Assembly: GCF_032854445.1 (NCBI RefSeq)
Contig: NC_088298.1
Coordinates: 16,389,976-16,453,975, forward strand
From: Liolophura sinensis
Lineage: Eukaryota > Mollusca > Polyplacophora > Chitonida > Chitonidae
DNA: 64,000 nt
Direction: 5' to 3'
Below the pieces are notes generated by a model that made no database searches, had not been told where the DNA came from, and saw nothing but the letters and a program-made list of their open reading frames with translations. This document shows positions 21,066 to 33,771 of this stretch, piece after piece. Numbering within the stretch: position 1 is the first letter of the stretch; each line of letters begins with the position of its first letter. A program made the position numbers and the translations under genes.

Positions 21066-22098
21066 TGAAGAGGTGACTGATGTGAAGGGATGGGCTGAGC
21101 TGTCAATCAGAGGTTGCTATGACAACAAATCAAAGCTCACCCCTTTAGACTGCTCTACATTGTAGACAAACCATTCAAAGATTACAACTTAATAGTTGAT
21201 GACTGAGCAGTTCGGGATTTAAGTCAATCTGCTTTCAAAAAGAAACAATCAAAGATTTATAATCAAAATTATTTGCCCAGTTCATCTTCTGCGCTACATG
21301 TACCTCTGATATCCATGTTGATTCTCTAAAATGGCCACTTCATTTCCAAAACAAATGGCTACTTGTCTGAACAGATTTTTTTTTACTAGATACATGTACA
21401 TGTGAAAACTATTAAATCATAGTACAACAATAAATAGTCTGATTTACATGAATGTACAAATTAATACAATCATACCATTAATGTTTCTCTGAAGCATTTC
21501 TTCTAAACAGCTTTGATAATTTCATTTTAGATATTACAATCTTATTTCCCCACACAATAACACACCTAGGTCAACTTTAGATGCTTGTATCTGTCAACCA
21601 AAATTCTGCACAACAATGCTTTCAAGAGATCTGACAGAACTGCTAAAAGAGCTGTACATTTAGGTGTACGAACAAGGTATTTTCCATACTAGCTTCGAAA
21701 GTATTGCAAAATCAACCTGTCAAAAGAACAAGGTTTTAAATAGGCACCATTTAACAAGTCAGTCAAAAGTAAATTGACCCATTATACCTGAAAGTCACAT
21801 ATCATGTCACATACACGTACACAAGAACCTTGTTTCATGTTTACTTTCATGAAAACGAAAAAAAAAAAAAAGAAAAAGATTCAGTACACTTTCTACCTTA
21901 TGCACTGCGAATACAAGCGATATCTTACCCTAAAAATTTGAAGGTTCAATTACAATCACAGATACACTGTTATTTACGCTTTAGCTGTGTATAATACCTG
22001 TGTTCTCAAACATTCCATCTTTGGCGTATTACAACGAAAAAGGGATGATGAAAATAAAAACAAAGAAGAAATTATATATCCAATTCAAACAGGCTTAC

Positions 22099-22147
22099 CT
22101 ATAACAGGACTCTTGCACTGGCGGTGGTAAAGGATTGGGTTCAGCAT
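22099..22147 (-). CDS. E75: Candidate alternative first exon of E75 (16 codons)
   Basis: ATG at 22147 with A at -3 opens MLNPILYHRQCKSPVI and ends ATAG|GTAAGC, a strong phase-1 donor. Joined to the finger-1 exon it reads [13 protein letters not shown], the junction expected for E75. An in-frame TGA lies four codons upstream, so this is the only start. The upstream 130 bp are richer in CpG than the surroundings and contain CACGTG at 22246-22251. I regard this as the most convincing of the three first-exon candidates. Confidence 0.6.
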
Positions 22148-22245
22148 GCTTCTCAGTCAAACGCCACCCCCGCAATTAAAACACCCTTTTAGGACTATGC
22201 GTCCCTCGTTCGTACATGTGCATGCGTACAATATTACAGTCAGCG

Positions 22246-22251
22246 CACGTG
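22246..22251. promoter_or_regulatory. E-box CACGTG upstream of the 22.1 kb first exon
   Basis: Sits about 100 bp upstream of the ATG in the putative promoter. A single hexamer is expected about every 4 kb by chance. Confidence 0.25.
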
Positions 22252-22847
22252 AACTGCTACAGTAACTCTCAGCTGTCACCTACATTCATACTGAATCTAT
22301 ATTATCAGATATATTAAATATAATATCTCCTCACTACTAAAACTCTTCAGCACATATAACCATGTGTAATATAACAGCCTCAGTTCCTGTGGCACAGATA
22401 ACTGATTAGGTTTTAGGTGCTTACTGGAGCTTCCAGATCAGACGAACTAATGACTATACGCTTAGGCCTTCAATCTACTAGACACCTTTGCACTATCTGC
22501 ATCACCAGCATGTTTATGGGCATAGCTCACCAGTTGGACTAAGCTTATAACTAGACCATTGCTTGTTAGTCACAACAGGCATTCACACATTGGGGGCTTG
22601 TCAGTCAAGGCAAAGTGCCCTAGAGACCCCTGGCTGGTCACAGTGACCCAGCAGTGAGGTATGTAGGCTGAGACAGTCAGCTGTTAACCAGCCCTGATAA
22701 ACAAATCAATGGTAGTACCTTTGAAGGGAGAGGCTCCAAACAAATGATTTACATACAGTAGCCGGGGCTCTACAAACTGGGGGGTACGTGACTCAATTAG
22801 AACCAATATGTTTGTGCGGAGAGGGTTCCAAGGAGCGTATTTTTTTC

Positions 22848-22883
22848 CGGGGGTGGGGGGGGTGGGGGGGGGGGGGGGGGGTG
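22848..22883 (+). repeat. Long G-run, strong quadruplex potential
   Basis: More than thirty G interrupted by three T, the longest G-tract in the window. Confidence 0.85.
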
Positions 22884-23167
22884 TTGTATTTAAAAGGTCT
22901 ACATGTGCATTTATGTATTATATGTATATGGACAGATAACAATGTCCATGCCTTTTAATTCACATGTAAGAATAATACAAATTAAATACATTTTTCTTAG
23001 TAATACACTTCCCGTACCATAAATTTTCATGCAAGCAACTATACCTGTCAATTACGTGTATCTGAATAAAACCTTTGAAGGTCAATTTTTGTAATTCAAT
23101 GCTTAATTAATTTCCAGAATGATTATAAATATGTACATGTATGAACAGTATACAGGAAGAAAAATCA

Positions 23168-23388
23168 CCCACAAAGGGCCTATCCTGTCTGTAATGGAGG
23201 ACCAGGCCCAACCTCATTATGACATGGCTTTAAAGAGAATGCATTGCACCAGAATATCATATTAAGATATACTGTAAGATTTTAGGCATTTTCCCCGAAA
23301 TTTTTTTGCAACTAAGTCGATTCCATTTCTATTTGTTAGTTTATTGTGAGTGTGAAAATCTTCATTATTTGTACCACTGCCCTATGTG
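23168..23388 (+). repeat. Dispersed repeat R2, copy 2
   Basis: Direct repeat of 16971-17190 at 6.2 kb distance, high similarity with small indels. Confidence 0.85.
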
Positions 23389-24481
23389 GCAACAGGTCAA
23401 GGCAACATACCATAATACATGTTTTGGTCCCTACATTGTATAGTTGTATCTCAACAGTACAAATATGGCAAGGACACATAAAATACATGTAAAATCTCTC
23501 CACCTTTTTTTTTCAATCTGTTCAGGATTACATCCAAATGTTAATCCCTTTTAGCAAACAATTACCACCAAGTCATTTCATAATTTAAGAGATTTTCTCT
23601 TCAATGAACCATGAAAATCTTTATATAATAAGGTTACTGGCATTCGCATAATTAGGAAGATCAGGGTCTTAACCCAATGGGTCAAGCAGTGCTAGAGATA
23701 TTTTTCAGAGGTAGTGCGGTATTCCCTACTTTCCAAGAGAGGGAGTACTGGCTAATCCCACAAAAGTACACATTTTTTGAAAATAATCAAAACTTCATTA
23801 TTCTGGGTCCCCAGCAATACACCTGGAAAGTGCTGAGTCGACTGAGTGAAGGGGGTCAAGAAAGTCTAAAGGCATACATGTGTATACATGTATAGGCCTA
23901 CACAGACCTACCGGTACAGAGATTCTTGTAGTTACATATAGGACTACAAATATATGTATGCAAATGTCGATTGTCCGGAATTACGAGATTCTACATTAAC
24001 ATTCCGGAATAATTAATTATCTCATCTCTTCCTCACGAGGAATGAATCCGAATGATGCTCATAGGCCTAGATTTATTTATTACACCTGTAGGGCTAATGG
24101 GTTTATTCCAACAACTCACTCACTGACAAATTTACCTTTCTTATTTTGTTTTGATTGCCGGCGTATTAATTCTTTCTGTGGTAACTTGCCTAAAGCGATA
24201 GTATGTTTTTTTTTTACCTGTCGAAACATTTCTGAATACATGAACAACTTCCGCTTTGGGATTAAAACATCATACACTTGTTTGGCTAAATCCAAATGCA
24301 GGTTTAAAGGACAAAAATGTCAATGCATAATTGTAAAATATACAAAAACAAAACAAAGAAGAAAACATAACGAAAGGAAGCTAATATTTGATCATAACAC
24401 ACACTCCACTCCGCTAAGTGCTCTGACATGGCGTACTTGGGTAAAACCACTATAATGGGTCTCTGGTGATTCCCATCAACA

Positions 24482-24846
24482 GAGTGAGTGAGTGAGTGAG
24501 TGCTTGGGGTTTAATGTTGTACTCAACAATTTTTCAGTCATATGACGATGAAGGAATCCTTAGGGTATATGTAATGTGCCTCCTTGTTGCCGGATGGATT
24601 TCCACCGATTTTTTTATCTAGTTCTGCTTCATTGAGATGACTTACGAAGGCAAGTAAGGCGCCCCGCCCGAGCCATTATACTTACACGGGTCAACAAGTC
24701 ATTGCACTATCCCCTTCATGCTAAATGCTAAGCGAGGAAGTTATAACTTCCTCCTTTAAAGTCTAAGGTGTGACTCGACCCAGGACTGATCCTGGATCTA
24801 CCACTCTCGAAGTGGACTCTCTACCAACTGTGCTATCCGGGCCAGT
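24482..24846 (-). mobile_element. SINE-2, full length
   Basis: Read on the minus strand, the head GGCCCGGATAGCACAGTTGG and TAGAGAGTCCACTTCGAG is clearly tRNA-like, with a B box near GATCCAGGATCAGTCC. The body and (CACT)n tail match 3713-4071. It interrupts a stretch like 17640-17690 (ATGGGYCTCTGG...AGACCC), with CAACAG on both sides as a possible short target duplication. Confidence 0.85.
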
Positions 24847-25210
24847 CTCTCACTCACCAACAGACCCATAAAAAAAAGTGTAAGACTCATACGATTAAAA
24901 AAAAAAACCTATCAAAACATGTATCCCAATGCTGCATATATGTATTACTTTTTTCACATATACATGTACACTACTGTATAAACATTAAGTCAACAAATTT
25001 TATGGACATGACGCAATATAATCACATGCTATTTTTATGGATTCGAGGAAGCTCAGATGCACAATGGTGATTAAGGTTTTGTACATGTAAACACCAGACT
25101 GATCTACTTCTCCAGATCACACCTATTAACCATGTCATATTAACCCTGTTGTCCACAATACCCTGACTCCCCCGTGCCCCCCCCCCCCCCAGCCAAATTG
25201 GTATGGTCTT

Positions 25211-25223
25211 TGACCTCTGACCT
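25211..25223 (-). promoter_or_regulatory. DR1 nuclear-receptor element
   Basis: TGACCTCTGACCT, i.e. AGGTCA-G-AGGTCA on the minus strand, followed by AAAGACC. A textbook DR1 in an E75 intron. Confidence 0.35.
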
Positions 25224-26610
25224 TCCATTCTGTTTTGTACCACAGCCTTCAGGTAGACAGGTCTGTACTTATACATGGACACATGGAGAAAGTAGATCAA
25301 AACTCATTTACATGCATCAGTGCATTTTTCTGATCACGTTTGATTGATCAATTGAATGAGTCATTTACATGCACATGTACATGTGAGGAACATACTGTAA
25401 CAATTAATTCCTGAGAAGCATGTAAATGTACTGTAATATATGAAAGTCTGCAAGAGTGATTATAAAATAAAAACTGGGTCCTACTTTTGCATGTACATAA
25501 ATTTTCACATTTATGTGTCAAAGATTACTTGCTAGAAAAATTTGACACCTGATTTTCCTTTTTCTTGTCGAGGAAAACATACACATTTGGCATACGCATA
25601 TATTTGCTGGTATACTTGATATCAACCACCATTTACATGTATAGATTATTAATGTGTTATTTGGAATTAATTGTGCATGTAAAACTTTCATGTATTTTGG
25701 CATTATTTATCACAATAAACAATCAGCCTAAAAAAAAAACAAAAAAAAAAAAAAACAACAACAACAGCTGAATTCCAAATACATGTATAAATCCTGAAAA
25801 CTTTTATCTCCAAGAGCTACATTTAGATGTGAGCCAGTCACCACCTTGTTCTGGACTCTGGGTAGGCTGTAGCAAGCAGGGTCAAACACAACTTCTTAAT
25901 TGGGGCACCTTTTTTGAGGGTGAATTTTTGCTAAAATATTTTTACTTATTTACAAAACCTGCAAGTAATGACATATACCGCTTAAAATGGCTGACAGATT
26001 TTTCTAGAGTCTGTAACCTTAAAATCAGGAATGCTTTGAGTTAAGGCAATATTTGGTCTTATGCTATAATTTGAGCCGATGACAAAACCACCATTTTAGC
26101 GGGAATGATCAAGTCATGCAGTGAATCATGGTAGATCATGGTGTACACGTATGCATAACACCCTGCCTCCTCCCCACCCCTCTTTCCACGACAACCACCA
26201 CTGACCTCTGCATGACACCCTTCCATATGACTGGACAATAGGGATGGGCATTAGGGCAGTGGTCAATACACAGACCACTGGTCATGCAGTCAATCACGAC
26301 CAGGCAGTAGCTGATTACATGCACCCCTGGCCTGGTCAAGCCTGGTCGTCAATATTTCAGTCATAGCGATACTATACATCTAATTACCGACATTTCCGAA
26401 GAAGTAGAGCACTTTATGAAAAACGTGCATTAGCATCAAAGCAGCGTACCCGTGTATGACAGCGGACAATGGGTCAACTGTATATAGCATGTGGAAGTTG
26501 TGATATACATGTGCCTGTCAGATGAATTCAGCTAAGCAACACCTTAAATAAGGATAAAGTATAATGGTTTAACAACTGCTGTGTTTTCCTTCAATGATCA
26601 ATAAGTTATG

Positions 26611-26612
<2 letters not shown>

Positions 26613-26656
<44 letters not shown>

Positions 26657-26670
26657 CATATATATGCATA
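26613..26670. repeat. (CA)n(TA)n compound microsatellite
   Basis: About fourteen CA units followed by TA and CATATA units. Confidence 0.9.
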
Positions 26671-26726
26671 TACATACATATTTACTCACTTCTGGCAAAA
26701 GAGAACGCATACATGTTGTACCCAAA

Positions 26727-26935
26727 TTCCTCTACCATTTTGCACTTGAAAGAGCAACTTTCAGCGCAAATTTATGCATATTTATAATTTGATTTTGGAG
26801 ACAAAACTGCATTGGTTGGATAGATCAGTTTCAGGACTCCACAAACAGTATAATTTTATCACAGAATAATGCCGAAGATCGTGCTTGAATAAACACATTG
26901 CAAACATTCGAAAAGGTTGATGAAAAAAGTTACCA
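26727..26935 (+). repeat. Dispersed repeat R4, copy 1
   Basis: Shares AATTCCTC.ACCATTT, GAGCAACTTTCAG, GATTTTGGAGACAAAACT and TTGAATAAACAC with 27185-27392 and 50848-51055. Confidence 0.8.
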
Positions 26936-27184
26936 CTTACTCTTTGAAAACTGAGGCATCCAAATACGATTCAAATTAAAACATATTAAATATCGATTGA
27001 GATATAGGGTACTCCCCCTCCCCCCAATACAGTCTTTAATATCCTTAAAAATCCATGTTTAGTCTGACACTGTATTCATTATCACATTAATGTACAGTGT
27101 AATATAATTTTATATAGAGCAAATAGACCAATGAATACAAACTGATACAATGTATTAATTAATTTCACATGCAACTCAGCTGTT

Positions 27185-27392
27185 ACCCTAATTCCTCAAC
27201 CATTTCGCGACTGAAAGAGCAACTTTCAGTGCAATTTATGCACTCATTTCATATGATTTTGGAGACAAAACTACATGGGTTAGATCAGCCAATTTCAGGG
27301 CTTCACAGAAAGTATAATTTTTATCAGCTAGTCAACACAGAATTATGTCTTCAGAATATGCTTGAATAAACACCTTGCAAACATGATGAAAA
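27185..27392 (+). repeat. Dispersed repeat R4, copy 2
   Basis: Direct repeat of copy 1 some 460 bp away, same order of blocks, about 200 bp long. Confidence 0.8.
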
Positions 27393-27772
27393 CATTGAAG
27401 AATTATTATTAATGTATTCACATCAGTCCATGAAAATCGCAAGAGGAAAAAAAAAAAATGGGGAATGTCCAAACATCAAATTCAAATGTTTGCACCCAAA
27501 CCTGAATTTCAAAATACCAACACTTTTTTTTTACCTATGAATATCTTTTTTTTATCGATACAAAACTTACTTCTTGTGTTTTGTTGTTACCCAAATTAAA
27601 CACTCATCGTACTGTACAAATATAAATTGTTAGCACCCACATGGTCAAGTAATGCTGAAGAGAGCAGAAGTCAGGAATGAGAGTTGGAATGTAGAAAACT
27701 GTTACAGTATTTGTGTTTATATTCTTGCAAATACCTCTCATTCACATCAGAAAACTGAACATTTTACCCAAA

Positions 27773-27955
27773 TATTTATTTATCTATTTGACTGGTTTTT
27801 TATGCCGCACTCAAGAATATTTCACTTATACGACGGTGACCAGCATTATGGTGGAAGGAACCTCCGACCATCCGCAGGTTGCTGACAGGCCTATCCACTT
27901 AAGGCCGGAGAGGAAGCCAACATGAGCTGGGTTTGAACTCACAGGGACTGCATTT
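27773..27955 (-). mobile_element. SINE-1, lacking the A-box end
   Basis: Minus-strand copy with a (AAAT)n-type tail, the 3' domain, the CGTAC-type central part (here degraded to TTAAGGCCGGAGAGG) and the B-box region TGAGTTCAAACCC. Confidence 0.85.
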
Positions 27956-30778
27956 TGTACCCAAATATATATCTACTTGTATATATATATCCTGACGAAC
28001 TATTGGACTCAAATGTTTGTTTTTAATTTTGTAAATTTTCTTCACATCACTCCTACTTTAATACCCATATATAGACTAAAATGAAATTTTCCTCAAGTTC
28101 AAACTGATAACATAACACCGATACTATTACATGTATATGTAGAGTCTGAAGAGTGAAAGGTTTCTATCAAGTGACCTTGCCGTAAACTCCACAGAAGGGG
28201 AGGATAAGGGGTCACTTCATACGGACGACCTGACCATGTGATACTACATGCACTGAGCAAGGGTTTACAGCAGAGGCGTGCCAATCCAAAAATCATGTCA
28301 AACTTCAATTCCCACGCAATGTCGTCCAGAAAAAATAAATCCGGAACAATCTCTTCAGCAAAGTTAGAAATGAAAAAAAAAAGGGAAAAAAAAAAAATTT
28401 TGTCGAATTCTTGACAGAGCATGTGTAATCAAAAATTTTTTCTTGTCATGTAAGGCATGTCTCGAAGAAAATCAACTTGTACTGTACTGTACCACAGACA
28501 CTCGACAATTTTGTCAGCTCGTAACAAACTCTAGCATTAAAACGACCTCAACTGTTTATGTGTTAAAAAATTATTACATCCTCCTCATATACAGAAGTTA
28601 CACGTCACATGTATGTGTCAAAATTCATGCTATTTTCGAGTTTTTATTAGATCTTCCTAAACCATGATCAAGTTTTACATGTAACTATACATCCATACGT
28701 ACATAATCTAGACATCATGTAGATATATTTTTTAATAATTTTCCCCATATAAAATTTTTGTTTCAATTGAACTGTACATAAAAATGCCATAAAAAGATCA
28801 CACATATAATAAGAACATGAATTTATCAAAGAAACATACAGTTCATAAATACATGTCCTGTGCACAATTCTTAAAAAAATGTACAAAATATGTAATTTAT
28901 ATAATTATTAAACATGTTTTCATGCACATGTTAATTGTTGATTATAAATATACTATATGAAACTGGCAACTATGATTTTACATGTATCCCATATGCTAGC
29001 TAGGGCTCCACAAAAAGCAATGTGAAATTTCGTACAGAAAAAAAATATTCAGCATTTGACTGTTAAAGTGGTAAATGAATTTTAAGCTGACTTCTACCGT
29101 TTTGATACTGATGTAAATTACCAGGTAAAACAAGTAAAATGTACACGGAGAAGATGTATGAGCATATATAAGGCACTCCTGAACAGCACAACCTTTGTTC
29201 ATTTGCATAAAGTAACATAGCTCTACAAATCCCACTTTTTTCTGTTCAAAACTGTCACACTGAGCCATCGAATTTAACACAGAGCTCTTGTCAGCTGAGC
29301 CACTACCATTAGTGTACGCAGACTGCACAATCATGACAAATCTAACAAAGCTCTTCAGAAACATAGGCCTTGACATAATGATCAAAAATTTATCTTCGAC
29401 TCCCACGCAAGCATGAGTAATTCAACCATGTACATGAGTTGTAGCCGGAGCATAATTGCTCTAAGCCATCACTGTTTACCTTCCTTTAATGATCAGCTAC
29501 AGAAGGGGTAAAACAGCATCATTTAATAAAACTGCAGTTCAATATTAATATTTTTTTTTCTGCACGAAACAGTTAACCTAATAAATTAACAGGATTTACA
29601 AAAACTATCTTTGCAAAGCCTACAATGTCTGTATGTGTAAAGGTAGGCACATGTATGTTGTTAATATCTATATACTTTCTGGACTTTTCGACAATTTTTC
29701 AAAACCTTCTCATTAGAGAGTACTTGTTTGTCTTGTCTTGGTATACACACGCATGTTCATTGACTGATTGAATGATGAATTCTTGATTAATGCTATACTG
29801 GAGAATTCGCCCTTTATACGATAATTTTGCGGATGGAGTTAAACTGGTGGTGTGCCTGGGGTAAAACTCCAACCTCTGGCAAAGTGCAAGTCAAACTTTT
29901 CTACATGTGACAAAGACTAACATGCCAGAATTTTTGGTTTTTACGATGGCAGCCAATGACGGGCAGGTTAAATCATTCATAATCAATATCAATAAATAAT
30001 TTCATTGCATGCATTAAGCCTTCAATGAACCAATTAAGTTTATATTAACCCTAGAAATGGAAGCAGGGAAATCTTTCGTTTTGGACTACCTTAGCTCTAG
30101 GGATTAAAACACTCCTTCATTCACTCTGCTTCAACCAGCTTCCTGTTTCAGGTAATAAAGGTCATTAGAGTGTGATATGCCATAAGGGTACATATCGTCA
30201 AACCTCCAGATGCCAGGAGATAAATGTCAGCTTTATGAAGTTCAGGAAGTAGATGTAGCTTTATGTTTGTCAGGCATACGTGTATGCATGTATGTGTATT
30301 TGGTAAAGTCGGGTGGTTCCCCTGCGCACCCCAATGCCCTCATAAAATGTGCACGGTCACACAGGTAATGTAATCAAGGTGACAATGATTTTCGTTTCTG
30401 TTTCACTGGGCAAACCACTAACCACTAAACAAAAAAAAATGGAACATAAAAAAAAAAAAACGAAAATCCGCTTTTTCATTTTGTCAGATCTTGATGTACA
30501 CGTAGATATTCCTGTTTTTCAAGGTTTTTCGATCATGTAATATATGTCTTTGGCAGGAAAACTTGCTGGGACCGGCCATATTTTTCACACATTAGATGAT
30601 TTTTTATGAAGTTTTATTCTGGAAACAGATTTATTCGGCCCACAAAACAACAATTTAAATTGGTGTGGTCAACATGTGAACATGCACATAATATAAAAAG
30701 TATATAGAATTCAGAGCGAAAAATTTCCTTAAAAAAACAAGAGGTCATCTTATTACATATGTGTGCATGTTAAAAATT

Positions 30779-30828
30779 TGATTTATTTATTTATTTGATT
30801 GGTGTTTTACGCCGTACTCAAGAATATT
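30779..30828 (-). mobile_element. SINE-1 3' end, interrupted by a minisatellite
   Basis: ATTTATTTGATTGGTGTTTT and GCCGTACTCAAGAATATT are perfect SINE-1 tail sequence. The element stops at ATATT and the 37-bp array begins. Confidence 0.85.
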
Positions 30829-32012
30829 CATGTCCAGCAGATGCACGGCTGAGGTATTCCTGGTTCATGTCCAGCAGATGCACGGCTGGAGTATTCCTGG
30901 TTGATGTCCAGCAGATGCACGGCCGGGGTATTCCTGCTTCATGTCCAGCAGATGCACGGCTGAGGTATTCCTGGTTCATGTCCAGCAGATGCACGGCTGG
31001 GGTATTCCTGCTTCATTTCCAGCAGATGCACGGCTGGAGTATTCCTGGTTGATGTCCAGCAGATGCACGGCCGGGGTATTCCTGGTTCATGTCCAGCAGA
31101 TGCACGGCTGAGGTATTCCTGGTTCATGTCCAGCAGATGCACGGCTGGAGTATTCCTGGTTGATGTCCAGCAGATGCACGGCCGGGGTATTCCTGGTTCA
31201 TGTCCAGCAGATGCACGGCTGAGGTATTCCTGGTTCATGTCCAGCAGATGCACGGCCGGGGTATTTCTGGTTCATGTCCAGCAGATGCACGGCCAGGTTA
31301 TTCCTGGTTCATGTCCAGCAGTTGCACGGCTGGAGTATTCCTGGTTCATGTCCAGCAGATGCACGGCCGGGGTATTTCTGGTTCATGTCCAGCAGATGCA
31401 GGGCCAGGGTATTCCTGGTTCATGTCCAGCAGATGCACGGCTGGAGTATTCCTGGTTCATGTCCAGCAGATGCACGGCCGGGGTATTTCTGGTTCATGTC
31501 CAGCAGATGCACGGCCAGGGTATTCCTGGTTCATGTCCAGCAGATGCACGGCCGGGGTATTCCTGCTTCATGTCCAGCAGATGCACGGCTGAGGTATTTC
31601 TGGTTCATGTCCAGCAGATGCACGGCCGGGGTATTCCTGCTTCATGTCCAGCAGATGCACGGCCAGGGTATTCCTGGTTAATGCCCAGCAGATGCACGGC
31701 CGGGGTATTCCTGCTTCATGTCCAGCAGATGCACGGCCAGGGTATTCCTGCTTCATGTCCAGCAGATGCACGGCCGGAGTATTCCTGCTTCATGTCCAGG
31801 AGATGCACGGCCGGGGTATTTCTGGTTCATGTCCAGCAGATGCACGGCCGGGGTATTCCTGCTTCATGTCCAGCAGATGCACGGCCAGGGTATTCCTGGT
31901 TCATGTCCAGCAGATGCACGTCCGGGGTATTCCTGGTTCATGTCCAGCAGATGCATGGCCGGGGTATTCCTGGTTCATGTCCAGCAGATGCACGGCCTTG
32001 GTATTCCTGGTT
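30829..32012. repeat. 37-bp minisatellite, 32 units, no indels
   Basis: The unit reads CATGTCCAGCAGATGCACGG then CYGRGGTATTCCTGGTT with a few variable bases. 32 units times 37 equals exactly 1184 bases, so no unit gained or lost a base. Variants recur in threes (CTGAGG, CTGGAG, CCGGGG), giving a 111-bp higher-order period in the first ten units and another triple in the middle. All three plus-strand frames are open because the unit contains no stop and 37 leaves remainder one, producing a spurious 319-codon frame of a 37-residue repeat. I judge it non-coding. Confidence 0.95.
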
Positions 32013-33749
32013 CACGTCATAGCCTCTGGAGGGTTTGTGCGCATACCAGTGATTCTGATCACTATAAAATGTTTGCAAAATTACAATAGGATTGTTGCAA
32101 AACTGGATTCATGCCCAATTCTGACACAAATGGAAATAAATCTAAGCACCACGGAGGCTGATCTAGGAATTCGACTGTCACTGGATTTCATCCTTCAATT
32201 TTGTACTGGTGGCTTCTAAGATGAAAACAGTGCTGACCTAGTTATCTTGAATGTCAGAGAAAGCACCTCAGGTTAAAACACAGCATTTCAATAATTTTAC
32301 TGTATTTCATAAAAAAAAACCAGAAAAAAAGAAAACAAAAACAAAAAAAACATTCCTTGTATGAGAGAAAGACAAAGAGCAAAATTTAAATTTTAAAATT
32401 AACATTTAATTAATTTTAATCATTGTCCAATGAGATTCCGTCTTCTCCTTTCCATAAACCTTCAGCAACCCTAATGAATTTTTCAATGACTCTGATAATT
32501 GTTATTTTACCAATTGCATGAAAGACAAAAAATATATTTGTATAGTTTGAACAGCGTGTCTAAGTGGTCCTAAGGTCTAGCAGGAAGATGAATGTGGTTT
32601 GGGCTGAGACGGTATGCTGCTATCTCACATAATTGGTGATACCGTTGCTGAATATTACACGGCTTGTAAATCAACTTATTTTATGTCTCTTGTTTCTTAA
32701 ATGATACAGACTTGTCACCCAACATTGTGTGACATGGCCCTTTGGCAACACGTACATAAATCGTTGTAAATGATCTCAAAATGATGTGTTAGGCAGTAGT
32801 TCTGTGTTATCATATGTCACTTCACGGAGTGAATGGGCAATAGCTATGTCACCGCTTAGGCAGGGCAATCTGACAGCAACAAGTTTGATTGGATAAAATT
32901 CTTAAAATGTCTCCCTCAATTCACATCAACCAGTTGTACAGTACTGTTATTTTGTTCTACATGTTATTCAGTAAAATTTCATTAAAGTAATACAAGTATG
33001 AAACTTTTTAGAAAGCTTGAGAATCCTGCCTTTGACTGAAATATGTTTTGCTGCCTTGTCCTTTAAGCCCACATACTGAACATTTTACATACTGAACCTC
33101 TGCAACTTATCAAATTTCCCTTCCCACCTGGTAACCACTCTCCTTAATAAAATTTGTCTCAACACCCATCCTCCACCCACACATAACAATACGTTATCTC
33201 AGCGTGTCATACTTCGTACCTTCTGTAACACCAACAATGTGTTGGATTGACAGCAATGCTGTCATTGCCACAGCTACTGTTTCTATCTCACATTATCGAT
33301 ATATGGGGGGGTCGAGACATCCTGTTTTTGTCTCTGCATTCAATTTTAGGTAATTTTCGTCTTCGGATCACTGCGAGGTCAGCTCCATTACTAGCCATTC
33401 ACTTGTCAACAGGCTCACTGCACAGGTTATATATTTAGCTCCTCTAAGACGATCCAACGACTTTTCGCCAAAAATAACCGGCTATTTCTGGCATCCCAGA
33501 GCCATGAATATCAAACCATATTCAGTCTGGAAACATTTGACCTTTAGATCGAAGCTGTGATGCATATGTTTTCCCATCCCCTCATCACGGAGAGTCGTAT
33601 TTCAGGCATGAAACGGGCCTGTAACCTCCACATAGTGTGCCCAATCTGTCATCCATCTAACATTAAACCTCATTTATGACACGCTGCCATGGTAACCAGT
33701 AACAACAACTTCTGTAATTCCCTAACGATCATTATACATTTTCTTTACA

Positions 33750-33771
33750 TATATATATATATATATATATA
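33750..33771. repeat. (AT)n microsatellite
   Basis: About ten AT units. Confidence 0.85.

Larger units (their letters stand above)
19150..22098 (-). other. E75 intron between the 19.1 and 22.1 kb first exons
   Basis: About 2.9 kb with a (TA)n tract, a SINE-1 tail remnant near 20615-20655, a tRNA-like remnant near 20395-20450 and a cluster of AGGTCA-type half-sites at 20977-21065. No coding sequence recognised. Confidence 0.6.

Noticed and set aside
24042-24455. 137-codon plus-strand open frame
   Set aside because: Composition is like translated AT-rich DNA, no recognisable motif, no splice context, and it ends next to a SINE insertion.
28996-29406. 136-codon minus-strand open frame
   Set aside because: No similarity recognised, biased by AT-rich sequence, and it lies inside the E75 intron on the same strand without splice signals of note.
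31063-32022. 319-codon open frame over the minisatellite
   Set aside because: It is open only because the 37-bp unit lacks stops and rotates through three frames. All three plus-strand frames are equally open and there is no gene context.
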